A stretch of DNA of 5,818 nucleotides from an uncultured Succinivibrio sp. (GTDB lineage Bacteria > Pseudomonadota > Gammaproteobacteria > Enterobacterales > Succinivibrionaceae): assembly GCA_902772715.1 (NCBI GenBank), contig CACYBT010000171.1, positions 1-5,818 of the forward strand, read 5' to 3'. The notes beneath the pieces were generated by a model, which was not told where the DNA came from, made no database searches, and saw nothing but the letters and a program-made list of their open reading frames with translations. This document shows, one piece after another, positions 1 through 5,816 of this stretch. Each line of letters starts with the position of its first letter. Position 1 is the first letter of the stretch. The position numbers were made by a program, and so were the translations under genes.

Positions 1-351
1 ATTTGTGATGCCTTGATGATGGCAATCAGGGATGAAAATCCTGCATTTGGAACAATCTTTCATTCTGATCAAGGTTCTCAGTACTGCTCTTATCAGTTTC
101 AGGAACTTCTGTCCTCAGTAGGTTTCAGATGCTCAATGAGCCGCAGAGGACAATGCTGGGATAACGCTGTAGCAGAGTCGTTCTGGTCGATTTTGAAAAG
201 AGAGTGTTTACCGGTAAACAGAAAATTTACATCACGAAAGGAAGGAATTAGCAAGATCAGCAACTGGCTTTCGTATTATAATGGTTTTAGACCACATTCC
301 GCTTTGGGGATGCAGTCTCCTTATCAATATCGAAAGAAGATTTCCGTTTGA
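1..351 (+). CDS. IS3-family transposase (OrfB, DDE integrase core), 3' part only
   Basis: This is the C-terminal part of an IS3-family transposase, the enzyme that cuts and joins the ends of its insertion sequence. The frame is open from base 1, so the gene starts outside the window. The ATG at 13 is internal and should not be taken as a start. Visible parts are HSDQGSQY, whose Asp (codon 67-69) is the second catalytic residue of the DDE triad, and CWDNAVAESFWSILK, whose Glu (codon 175-177) is the third, with the usual Lys seven residues later. The end, YYNGFRPHSALG followed by SPYQY, is the standard family C-terminus before the TGA at 349-351. The N-terminal HTH region, OrfA and the first Asp are not in view, so whether the element is intact cannot be judged. 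CWDNAVAESF fits the IS3/IS150 side of the family. Family assignment is secure; the subgroup is not. Confidence 0.93.
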   Translation: MCDALMMAIRDENPAFGTIFHSDQGSQYCSYQFQELLSSVGFRCSMSRRGQCWDNAVAESFWSILKRECLPVNRKFTSRKEGISKISNWLSYYNGFRPHSALGMQSPYQYRKKISV

Positions 352-356
352 TTTTA

Positions 357-458
357 GGAAGTTTTTCTGGGGATAATTTGTTCCGCTATCTGCGCCCTGT
401 TCCAGACCAAAATGATAAGTATGTGGAGATCAATATAATTGAGGTTCTGATACTGTAA
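357..458 (+). pseudogene. Short protein-like remnant of unknown family
   Basis: A frame different from that of the transposase stays open from 357 to the TAA at 456-458. It reads as a plausible protein tail of about 33 residues, including FRYLRPVP and KYVEINIIEVL. It has no start codon or ribosome binding site of its own and I do not recognise the family. Because it sits directly behind an IS3 transposase and in front of the phased repeat, it is most simply the 3' end of another broken gene, possibly from a second mobile element. It may also be open by chance, since the stretch is short. Confidence 0.25.
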
Positions 459-518
459 CTTGTGCATGACAGTTTTTATAAAAATGTCTCTCACAAGTCT
501 TTGAGGAATTTGCCGTAA

Positions 519-556
519 GTCACTTCTGGGTCACCTTGTTGGCACAGGATGGCCAC
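519..556 (+). repeat. Four GNCAC pentamers phased at 11 bp
   Basis: GTCAC at 519, GTCAC at 530, GGCAC at 541 and GCCAC at 552 start exactly 11 bp apart, about one helical turn. The following 11-bp step (563) reads GGTGGCGAC and is a weaker relative. The intervening six bases are not conserved. The stretch is GC-richer than its surroundings. Multiple short degenerate repeats of this kind are a known feature of IS21-type element ends, where transposase subunits bind side by side. An IS-end remnant is therefore my preferred reading, but no IS21 genes are present in the window. Confidence 0.5.
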
Positions 557-676
557 TTAGCTGGTGGCGACAATTTATCCTTTTGCATTGCAATGTGCTT
601 TTGCTGTTTAAAAGATGAAAATCATTACTTATGATAAGTTTTAGTTTAAAACGTAATCCGTATAGTATTTTGCTGG

Positions 677-1606
677 TTATTTATTTCTGTTTTTTCCTTT
701 GGAAAGTTTTCTTAGCATTTCGCTAAATTCTTTAATGTCAACATCCTCAAATAATTCTTGGATAGTCTGTATTTGGCTTTTTACATTATCTGACATCGGT
801 GGAAATTTAGGATCAATGGTATTGAGGGTATTTTCAACAAGCATTGCTATGAGAATACGGGTATACCATTTGTTATCAGCAGGAAGTACGTACCATGGGG
901 CGTATTTTGTCGAAGAACGTGACAGCATATCACTATACAGAGACTGATATTCATCCCAGTATTGTCGCTCTCTTATGTCGGATAAATCGAATTTATAATG
1001 TTTTTCTGGATTTATGATTCGTTCTGCAAGTCTACGTCGTTGTTCATCCTTTGAAACGTGAAGAAATATTTTTATCATTCTAAAACCATTCTGGTAAAGG
1101 TATTTTTCCCAGTTACAGATTTGTTCATATCGGTCTTTCCAAATATCAAGATCATTTATAATTTCATCAGGGAGTGTCCCTTTATTTAAAAGATTGTGTA
1201 ATCTTACTGTTACCACATCCTCATAATGTGAGCGGTTAAATACTCCGATTACTCCTCGAGGTGGTAAGGCTTTATTGATTCGCCAGAGGTAGTCGTGATC
1301 TAATTCTTCAGTAGAGGGAGCCTTAAAGGAAACAATTGAAAGTCCAGCAGGATTAACATCGGAAAATACTCTTTTTACAGCGCTGTCTTTACCTGCTGCA
1401 TCCATTCCCTGGAAAACGATAATTACGCCATGCTTGTTTTCTGCCCAAAGTTTTTCCTGTAGCTCGCAAATTTTCTTTGTAATGTTTGGAAAAAGATTCT
1501 GTTCTACTTCTTCTCGGTTTATCTTGGGATCAGCCTTTGTAGAAAAATCCTTAAGTGAGACCTTGGATTTTTCTCTGATTAAATATGGATCAAGAGATAT
1601 TTTCAT
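677..1606 (-). CDS. ppk2: Polyphosphate kinase 2, class III (polyphosphate:nucleotide phosphotransferase)
   Basis: This cytoplasmic enzyme is predicted to transfer phosphate from inorganic polyphosphate to nucleotides. Class III members phosphorylate both AMP and ADP, so it can rebuild ADP and ATP from polyphosphate. The 309-residue protein has the P-loop kinase fold. Walker A is GMDAAGKDS at residues 67-75 (Lys73), and FNRSHYEDV at 123-131 is the second core motif; its HYED form, rather than WYNR, is the class III signature. The basic lid helix is QRRRLAERI around 189-197. APWYVLPADNKWYTR (236-250) is the conserved C-terminal core. Residues from about 266 form a charged, probably helical tail. 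Length is at the upper end for the class and the gene looks intact. The ATG at 1606 is preceded by GGAGA ten bases upstream. It is transcribed alone, flanked by gene-poor DNA on both sides. Family call is secure; nucleotide preference is inferred from class. Confidence 0.95.
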   Translation of the reverse strand: MKISLDPYLIREKSKVSLKDFSTKADPKINREEVEQNLFPNITKKICELQEKLWAENKHGVIIVFQGMDAAGKDSAVKRVFSDVNPAGLSIVSFKAPSTEELDHDYLWRINKALPPRGVIGVFNRSHYEDVVTVRLHNLLNKGTLPDEIINDLDIWKDRYEQICNWEKYLYQNGFRMIKIFLHVSKDEQRRRLAERIINPEKHYKFDLSDIRERQYWDEYQSLYSDMLSRSSTKYAPWYVLPADNKWYTRILIAMLVENTLNTIDPKFPPMSDNVKSQIQTIQELFEDVDIKEFSEMLRKLSKGKNRNK

Positions 1607-1616
1607 GATTGTTATG

Positions 1617-1621
1617 TCTCC
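1617..1621 (-). promoter_or_regulatory. Ribosome binding site of ppk2
   Basis: On the minus strand GGAGA lies 10 bases before the ATG at 1606. It is the only good purine-rich site nearby and supports that start. No convincing -35/-10 pair was found upstream. A TTGACT at about 1625-1635 on the minus strand has no matching -10. Confidence 0.6.
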
Positions 1622-1947
1622 ATGTAGTCAAACTAAATCTGATAGCCCAAAAAAGAGTTTTTTTACAGCGTAAGGCATGGACTTCATCATTCTGTTACAA
1701 GTGGGTATCCTAACCAATGGTTCGCAACAACTTCTACTTTATATTCTCGAGCATCACTATAACAGCGGCAACACATGGAAAATGTAGATTTTTTTGGGTT
1801 GATAAAGGCGTCTTCCCTTTAATCTGTTAATTGCTTTGATTATTTCGCAGTTACTTAATTAGATTCCACAGTGGTCATACACTTACATTTTTTTGTCATC
1901 TCTCATTTTATGCAAGACCTTATAACCTTACCTATCATGAGATATGT

Positions 1948-1960
1948 AAAATGCTTTATT
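1948..1960 (+). repeat. 13-bp direct repeat, copy 1
   Basis: AAAATGCTTTATT here is identical to 2205-2217. A looser match extends about 8 bp further to the left (GATATGT here against AATATTT there). This copy lies in non-coding DNA. Confidence 0.6.
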
Positions 1961-2184
1961 GGCATCGGTGGCTAGACATTTTGTCTCTTTTATCTAAAGT
2001 TTTAATGTATTTATGGTGTTATCGCTGAAAGAACTCTTCAATTGATCTTGAGCAAATATTATGTATTATTCGTGTCCATAAGCAAGTTCAAAAGAGCATT
2101 AAGTAATTTGGTTAGTGAACCTCTACGGCAATATACTGTCTATTTAGAATAAGCCATATTTTAAATAAATGTTTTGACGAATCG

Positions 2185-3312
2185 CTATTTATACGAAATA
2201 TTTAAAAATGCTTTATTATTTTTTCTGCGCATTTTTGCTAGATGACGTTCAAAAAGCCCGTCCTCAATATAACTTGCTAAAACATATTGGATAAATACCG
2301 GAACGGGACAGGAATAAAAACCTAATTTTTGTCTATATTCAGTTTTTAGAGAATCAGGTAGCACCATGTAGGCTACACGAAATCCAGGAGCAATACTTTT
2401 CGTGAAAGTGTTTACGTAGATAACACGTCCATTTTTATCAATTTGGTATAACGTATCAATTGGCTTATAAAAAAAATCCACCTCTGAGTCAAAATCATCT
2501 TCGATAATGTATGATTTTCTTTTTTCTGCCCATTCTAAGTACTCATACCTTTTTTTTACACTGGCTGTGACACCAGAGGGATATGAATGATAGGGGGTTA
2601 CATGTATGTAGTCTGCGTCTGTATCTTTTAGTGCCACAGTTTTAATGCCGTCAGTACCCATCTCCAAATAACTTATTTTCATATTCAAAGACCGATAGAT
2701 CTGCTCAATTTTTTTATAGGAAGGTTTTTCTATCCCTATTGTTTTTTGATAACCCAATAACTGTACACAGATCCGGTATAAATATTCTGAACCGGCACCA
2801 ATAATAATATTTTCTGGATTGGCTACAAGACCACGAAATCTTAACAGATAATCCGAGATGGCATTTCGTAATACTGCACAGCCTTCGGATGAAGAAATTT
2901 TCTCAAAGATATCTTTTTTTTGCATAAGTATTTTACGCATAATTTTGGATATTCCTTCGATATGCTCAGTATTGTCAAAGGTCCAAAAAAAAGAAGAGTT
3001 CACCGTTTCCTCGGGAAGGTATGTGATTGGAGATTTTGCGCTAGTGTGTTTCTGCTGAAATTTTAGAAAGTCTATATCGGTTACATAAAAACCACTACGG
3101 TCTTTGGCTTCTATATAACCTTCACTTTCGAGCATTTTATAAGCATTTTCAACAGTGATTACACTTACATGTAGATGTTGTGATAATTCTCTTTTAGAAG
3201 GTAATTTATTTCCTTTAAAAATCTTACCTTCGCAGATCTGGTTTTTTAGGCTTTCATAAATAAAGTCAGTTTTATTTTTTTGACCACGTTTGTTTATGTC
3301 TAGTGTAATCAT
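2185..3312 (-). CDS. MocR-type GntR/aminotransferase regulator (PdxR-like), C-terminally truncated
   Basis: This DNA-binding transcription factor has an N-terminal GntR winged helix (about residues 14-79: LPSKRELSQHL, then VITVENAYKMLESEGYI and SGFYV) joined to a fold-type I aminotransferase domain that senses PLP in related proteins. Visible aminotransferase motifs are GAGSEYLY (172-179), TPYHSYPSG (239-247), EDDFDSE (271-277) and TFTKSIAPGFRVAYMVLP (302-319), where Lys305 is the expected PLP Schiff-base lysine. Family members are usually about 460-480 residues. This one stops at 375, just after HLAKMRRKNNKA, so the C-terminal small-domain part, including the usual GFA-type ending, is absent and is not found in another frame downstream. 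The ATG at 3312 has AAGG seven bases upstream. It diverges from the pyridoxal kinase gene, which is its likely target. In Salmonella the MocR protein PtsJ controls pdxK in this way. Whether the short form still works is unknown; it could be a decaying gene. Confidence 0.88.
   Translation of the reverse strand: MITLDINKRGQKNKTDFIYESLKNQICEGKIFKGNKLPSKRELSQHLHVSVITVENAYKMLESEGYIEAKDRSGFYVTDIDFLKFQQKHTSAKSPITYLPEETVNSSFFWTFDNTEHIEGISKIMRKILMQKKDIFEKISSSEGCAVLRNAISDYLLRFRGLVANPENIIIGAGSEYLYRICVQLLGYQKTIGIEKPSYKKIEQIYRSLNMKISYLEMGTDGIKTVALKDTDADYIHVTPYHSYPSGVTASVKKRYEYLEWAEKRKSYIIEDDFDSEVDFFYKPIDTLYQIDKNGRVIYVNTFTKSIAPGFRVAYMVLPDSLKTEYRQKLGFYSCPVPVFIQYVLASYIEDGLFERHLAKMRRKNNKAFLNISYK
2205..2217 (+). 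repeat. 13-bp direct repeat, copy 2, at the end of the regulator gene
   Basis: AAAATGCTTTATT here is identical to 1948-1960, with start points 257 bp apart. It covers the codons for the last recognisable residues of the regulator (NKAF, about 366-369), which is where resemblance to the MocR family stops. This makes it a candidate rearrangement junction. Confidence 0.6.
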
Positions 3313-3319
3313 ATTCTGA

Positions 3320-3323
3320 CCTT
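3320..3323 (-). promoter_or_regulatory. Ribosome binding site of the MocR-type regulator
   Basis: AAGG on the minus strand lies seven bases before the ATG at 3312. It fits the chosen start, and the winged helix begins a normal distance downstream. Confidence 0.6.
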
Positions 3324-3331
3324 ATAAAATC

Positions 3332-3361
3332 TTTGTATTCTGGATATTTATATAGTGTCAA
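3332..3361 (-). promoter_or_regulatory. Candidate promoter of the MocR-type regulator
   Basis: On the minus strand a perfect -35 TTGACA (3356-3361) is followed after 18 bp by TACAAA (3332-3337), a 4/6 match to -10. Transcription would start near 3325, giving a very short leader before the ribosome binding site. The -35 lies inside the spacer of the opposing kinase promoter, so the two promoters compete for the same DNA. Prediction is from consensus only. Confidence 0.5.
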
Positions 3362-3375
3362 ATTTAGCTGATAAT
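3347..3375 (+). promoter_or_regulatory. Candidate promoter of the pyridoxal kinase gene
   Basis: TTTATA (3347-3352, 4/6 match to -35) is followed after exactly 17 bp by GATAAT (3370-3375, 5/6 match to -10). Transcription would start near 3382, leaving a leader of about 25 bases. The weak -35 fits a promoter that needs an activator, as in PdxR-type systems, but repression by the overlapping divergent promoter is equally possible. Confidence 0.5.
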
Positions 3376-3397
3376 TGCAACAAATCAATTTTATTGC

Positions 3398-3401
3398 GAG
3401 G
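3398..3401 (+). promoter_or_regulatory. Ribosome binding site of the pyridoxal kinase gene
   Basis: GAGG is followed by GAGG-to-ATG spacing of five bases and supports the start at 3407. No other in-frame start with a ribosome site exists before the conserved QDISCLGKCSLT motif. Confidence 0.65.
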
Positions 3402-3406
3402 AAATA

Positions 3407-4249
3407 ATGAAAAAAGTTTTGACCATTCAGGATATATCATGTCTTGGAAAATGTTCTCTTACGGTTGCTCTTCCGCTATTATCTGCGATGGGACATGAAA
3501 CGGTTATTTTGCCTACCGCGGTGCTAAGTACGCATACAATGTTTAAAAATTTTACCTGTAAAGATTTATCAGATGAACTTGAAAAAATTACTGAGCATTG
3601 GAAAAAGGAGAATATAACTTTTGATGCTATTTATACTGGATATCTTGGTACTGAAGAAGAGATAGATACTGTAATTGATATTATTTCTAAATTTAGGAAT
3701 GATAAAACTATGGTATTTGTTGATCCTGCCATGGGTGATAATGGTGTTCTCTATCCCGCCTTTGATGACAATTATGCTAAACATAATGCCAAACTTTGCG
3801 CTATTGCAGACTATATACTTCCAAATATAACTGAAGCCTCTTATATGACTGACATTCCTTATAGGGAAGAATATGATGAGAACTATATTAAGGATATGCT
3901 TAATGCTCTTTATAAACTTGGTTGCCCAATTCCAATTCTAACTGGAGTGTCACTCAGTAAAGGGAAAACAGGAGCATATGGTTTTAATGGTAAAAACACG
4001 CAATATTTTTATTATCAAAATGATCTTATTGATGCAAGGTATCATGGTACAGGGGATATCTTTTCAAGTGTTGCAGTTGGTGCATTTTTAAAAGGTTTAT
4101 CTGCAGAAAAGGCACTTAAGATTGCTGCCGATTATACTGCAAACACTATTGCTGTAACTTTGAAAAACCCTGAAAAACCATGGTATGGAGTTGATTTTGA
4201 GGCTACTATCGGTCTGCTTCTAAAAATGCTTGAAGAAAACAAGGATTGA
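3407..4249 (+). CDS. pdxK: Pyridoxal/pyridoxamine kinase (vitamin B6 salvage)
   Basis: This ribokinase-superfamily enzyme phosphorylates pyridoxal, pyridoxamine or pyridoxine at the 5' hydroxyl using ATP, feeding pyridoxal 5'-phosphate supply in the cytoplasm. The 280-residue length is typical. Motifs in order are QDISCLGKCSLT (8-19, substrate-side Ser), LSTHT (40-44), YTGYLG (76-81), FVDPAMGDNGVLY (104-116), LPNITEASYM (138-147), LTGVS (178-182) and the anion-hole motif YHGTGDIFSS (212-221) with the catalytic base Asp217. All key residues are present. It diverges from a MocR-type regulator across 94 bp and is followed by its own terminator, so it is probably a single-gene transcript controlled by that regulator. 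The family splits into PdxK and PdxY names without sharp functional borders; the symbol is given for the reaction, and pdxY would also be defensible. Confidence 0.93.
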   Translation: MKKVLTIQDISCLGKCSLTVALPLLSAMGHETVILPTAVLSTHTMFKNFTCKDLSDELEKITEHWKKENITFDAIYTGYLGTEEEIDTVIDIISKFRNDKTMVFVDPAMGDNGVLYPAFDDNYAKHNAKLCAIADYILPNITEASYMTDIPYREEYDENYIKDMLNALYKLGCPIPILTGVSLSKGKTGAYGFNGKNTQYFYYQNDLIDARYHGTGDIFSSVAVGAFLKGLSAEKALKIAADYTANTIAVTLKNPEKPWYGVDFEATIGLLLKMLEENKD

Positions 4250-4379
4250 TTATCCTGTTTTAATACTGTCCAGAGTTTGGCAAGTTTACCGCAATTATGT
4301 GTTACAAATATTGCGGTGAATTTGTGTTTTTTGCTTCGTACTATTGTGTTTTCCTGTTATAAAAAGGATAGTCAAAGTA
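4250..4379. other. Convergent intergenic region
   Basis: This 130-bp stretch lies between the stops of the kinase and GGDEF genes. It holds the kinase terminator at 4285-4332. For the GGDEF gene only a weak TCCT/AGGA stem at about 4350-4372 is visible, so its transcript end is not defined and may run into the opposite strand of the kinase gene. Confidence 0.5.
4285..4332 (+). terminator. Rho-independent terminator of the kinase gene
   Basis: The arms TTTACCGCAAT (4285-4295) and ATTGCGGTGAA (4310-4320) pair over 11 bp with one G-U pair, around a 14-base loop. They are followed on the plus strand by the T-rich TTTGTGTTTTTT. It begins about 35 bp after the kinase stop. Read on the minus strand the hairpin lacks a following T-tract, so it would not efficiently stop transcription from the convergent GGDEF gene. 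Confidence 0.8.
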
Positions 4380-5735
4380 TTAATTTCTACGTTCGATGTT
4401 CATTCTTTCGTAGAAAGAATTCTTGTCAAGGTACATCATTTTATCAGCGTATTTTGCCATATCATCGATATTGGTAAAATTGTTTTGGCTGTTAAAAGCG
4501 ATTCCACAAGAAACGGAAATGGTATTGTTTTTGTAGCCTTTCCATTTTGCAGTCATGTTATCGAAATCATTTTTTGCCTTTGTATATTGTTCTGGATCAA
4601 TTTTTCCTATGATGGCGAATTCATCACCGCCAATACGGTAAATTTTCCCTTCTAAATCATACTTATCCCGAATTAATCTGATAATTTCAGCAAAGCCTCG
4701 AATCACCTCATCACCCGCAGCATGTCCCAAATTATCATTGACATGCTTTAGTCTATTAATATCCATAGATATAAAAACCAAATCACTATCAAGTTTATTT
4801 TCTCGATAATATTTAAGTTCATCTTCATACGCACGACGGTTGTAAAATCCAGTCATGTCATCTGTCATTGAACGAATAAAGAGTATTTCTTCTCTTTTTT
4901 TACTTTCATCAATGACCTGCGTAGTAAATAGCAGGACGGAAGGGTAACCTTCTTGGTCGGTATCAATGGTTATAAAACTTGCAATAAACCATCCAACATG
5001 AATGCCTACAAATTCAGAAGACAAGGATTTAAGACCTTTCATTCTCCTGGCAATGGTTGTAAGGTCAGTAAATTTTGTGGCATTATTGACATATTCAGGT
5101 AGTACTACGTTCTCCATGGTATGTTTCATCAACTTAATAGCACCTTGTTTTTTATCAGCAAGGAGTGGCTCAAGAGCAGCTGATGATGCATATTCCTCGA
5201 AGGAATTAGTCTTGAGATCGATAAGATGCATGGAATAATACATGTTGGCTAGTGATTTTAAAATACGTAACTGCTCAGATATGGCTTGATGCGCCTCCCT
5301 TAAACTATCTTCTGTTTTCTTTTTTTCATCAATATCAACAAAATAACCAACAATGGAAATTGGAGAACCATCATTTCGTCTTGCTACAGCTCCGGCAGCA
5401 TGAAACCAACGATATCCTCGATTACGTGTACATAGCCTGTATTCAATGTCATAATTGGTTTGTCCTGTATAATCCTTGATTGAATTCCAGTAAAGTGAAA
5501 TAACTTTTTCTCTGTCCTCTTGGTGAAGTAAGTCAAAAAAAGAATTTAATTCATTAGGAAAATCCTTTTCGCTACGATAACCAATCATTCTGCGAAAAAT
5601 ATCACTCCATAAAACAGCTTTAATCTCACCTTCTTCGTTAAATTCCATTTGCCATGGACCAGAGCCTAAAGCTTCTTGAATAAGTTCTGCTGCATCAACT
5701 CCTTTTGTGGACTTTAAAGATGAAATTGTTAACAT
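4380..5735 (-). CDS. PAS-GGDEF protein, predicted diguanylate cyclase
   Basis: The protein is predicted to make the second messenger cyclic di-GMP from two GTP in response to a signal sensed by its N-terminal half. It has 451 residues with no signal peptide or membrane segment, so it should be cytosolic. Residues about 25-136 form a PAS domain of the PAS_3 type (FRRMIGY, FFDLLHQED, YRLCTRNRGYRWF, IVGYFVDIDEKK), followed by a linker helix at about 137-160. A second, more divergent PAS-like segment spans about 160-275 (MYYSMHLIDLKTNSFEEY to VLLFTTQVID). The GGDEF domain spans about 285-440: LTDDMTGFYNRRAYEDEL-type entry at 289-306, metal-binding Asp325 in SMDINRLKHVND, GHAAGDE at 337-343, and an intact active site RIGGDEF (367-373). 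No RxxD inhibitory site is seen at the expected place before GGDEF (residues 360-363 are DLEG), so product inhibition there is unlikely. AAGGAG eight bases upstream fixes the ATG at 5735. The ligand is unknown. Confidence 0.93.
   Translation of the reverse strand: MLTISSLKSTKGVDAAELIQEALGSGPWQMEFNEEGEIKAVLWSDIFRRMIGYRSEKDFPNELNSFFDLLHQEDREKVISLYWNSIKDYTGQTNYDIEYRLCTRNRGYRWFHAAGAVARRNDGSPISIVGYFVDIDEKKKTEDSLREAHQAISEQLRILKSLANMYYSMHLIDLKTNSFEEYASSAALEPLLADKKQGAIKLMKHTMENVVLPEYVNNATKFTDLTTIARRMKGLKSLSSEFVGIHVGWFIASFITIDTDQEGYPSVLLFTTQVIDESKKREEILFIRSMTDDMTGFYNRRAYEDELKYYRENKLDSDLVFISMDINRLKHVNDNLGHAAGDEVIRGFAEIIRLIRDKYDLEGKIYRIGGDEFAIIGKIDPEQYTKAKNDFDNMTAKWKGYKNNTISVSCGIAFNSQNNFTNIDDMAKYADKMMYLDKNSFYERMNIERRN
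4402..4420 (-). repeat. Perfect 8-bp inverted repeat inside the 3' end of the GGDEF gene
   Basis: ATTCTTTC (4402-4409) and GAAAGAAT (4413-4420) pair perfectly around a 3-base loop, about 20 bp before the stop codon of the GGDEF gene. It overlaps the palindrome AAGAATTCTT (4415-4424). It encodes ordinary C-terminal residues (NSFYERM) and may be a chance AT-rich hairpin or help shape the mRNA end. There is no T-tract beside it. Confidence 0.4.
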
Positions 5736-5743
5736 TTAGTCAA

Positions 5744-5749
5744 CTCCTT
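5744..5749 (-). promoter_or_regulatory. Ribosome binding site of the GGDEF gene
   Basis: On the minus strand the perfect consensus AAGGAG lies eight bases before the ATG at 5735. This is the strongest ribosome binding site in the window and predicts efficient translation. Confidence 0.85.
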
Positions 5750-5810
5750 CTTTAAAAGTAAAAATTATTAAATTAAACACAAAAGATTGTTATTAAACCT
5801 ATAACATCAT

Positions 5811-5816
5811 ATTATA
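5811..5816 (-). promoter_or_regulatory. Candidate -10 element of the GGDEF gene
   Basis: A perfect TATAAT on the minus strand sits at the window edge; its -35 would be outside. It implies a leader of roughly 65-70 AT-rich bases, within which TTTAATAA occurs twice (5765-5772 and 5790-5797). In such AT-rich DNA a chance TATAAT is easy to find. Confidence 0.3.

Larger units (their letters stand above)
352..676. other. Gene-free stretch with mobile-element debris
   Basis: This 325-bp stretch lies between the transposase stop and the PPK2 stop and contains no complete gene. The first ~30 bp (GGAAGTTTTTCTGGGG) resemble the kind of sequence found at IS3-type right ends, but the matching left end is outside the window, so no element boundary can be fixed. 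A reading frame at 357-458 (+) encodes a protein-like fragment, and phased pentamers lie at 519-556. Near the PPK2 end are two small AT-rich inverted repeats: 627-639 (ACTTAT/ATAAGT around one base) and 638-652 (GTTTTA/TAAAAC around GTT). Neither has a T-tract on the minus strand, so I do not call a PPK2 terminator. The overall look is of overlapping remnants of more than one mobile element; this is inference. Confidence 0.5.
1607..2184. other. 578-bp stretch without a recognisable gene
   Basis: This stretch lies upstream of ppk2 and beyond the end of the truncated regulator. All six frames are broken by stops. The longest pieces are only about 35-50 codons, for example a minus-strand piece across about 1705-1830 ending NHWLGYPLVTE and a plus-strand piece across about 2015-2150. 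Neither has a ribosome binding site or a family I recognise. I looked here for the missing C-terminus of the regulator in all minus frames and did not find it. It contains one copy of a 13-bp direct repeat (1948-1960) and a small hairpin AGACA-TTT-TGTCT (1974-1986) with too short a stem to call a terminator. Part of it must hold the ppk2 promoter. It may be decayed foreign or rearranged DNA. Confidence 0.55.

Noticed and set aside
13..351. Start of the transposase at the ATG at 13
   Set aside because: The frame is open back to base 1 and the N-terminal part of the family is missing, so this ATG is internal.
352..395. IS3 right terminal inverted repeat
   Set aside because: GGAAGTTTTTCTGGGG resembles such ends, but the left end and target duplication are outside the window, so the boundary cannot be proved.
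586..595. Palindrome CATTGCAATG as an operator
   Set aside because: It is 10 bp, does not extend outward, and has no promoter or gene next to it.
699..947. Plus-strand reading frame of 82 codons
   Set aside because: It lies fully inside ppk2 on the opposite strand, has no ribosome binding site and no recognisable motif.
1434..1673. Plus-strand reading frame of 79 codons across the ppk2 start
   Set aside because: It is mostly antisense to the conserved ppk2 N-terminal region and its composition is that of a shadow frame.
1974..1986. AGACA-TTT-TGTCT hairpin as a terminator of the regulator gene
   Set aside because: The stem is only 5 bp and AT-rich, and no T-tract follows on the minus strand.
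3313..3406. Riboswitch or leader attenuator for the kinase gene
   Set aside because: The leader from the predicted start site is only about 25 bases, too short for a structured element.
4344..4655. Plus-strand frames of 66-103 codons (4277-4655)
   Set aside because: They are antisense to the GGDEF domain or overlap the kinase terminator; hydrophobic stretches arise from the complement of the coding strand.
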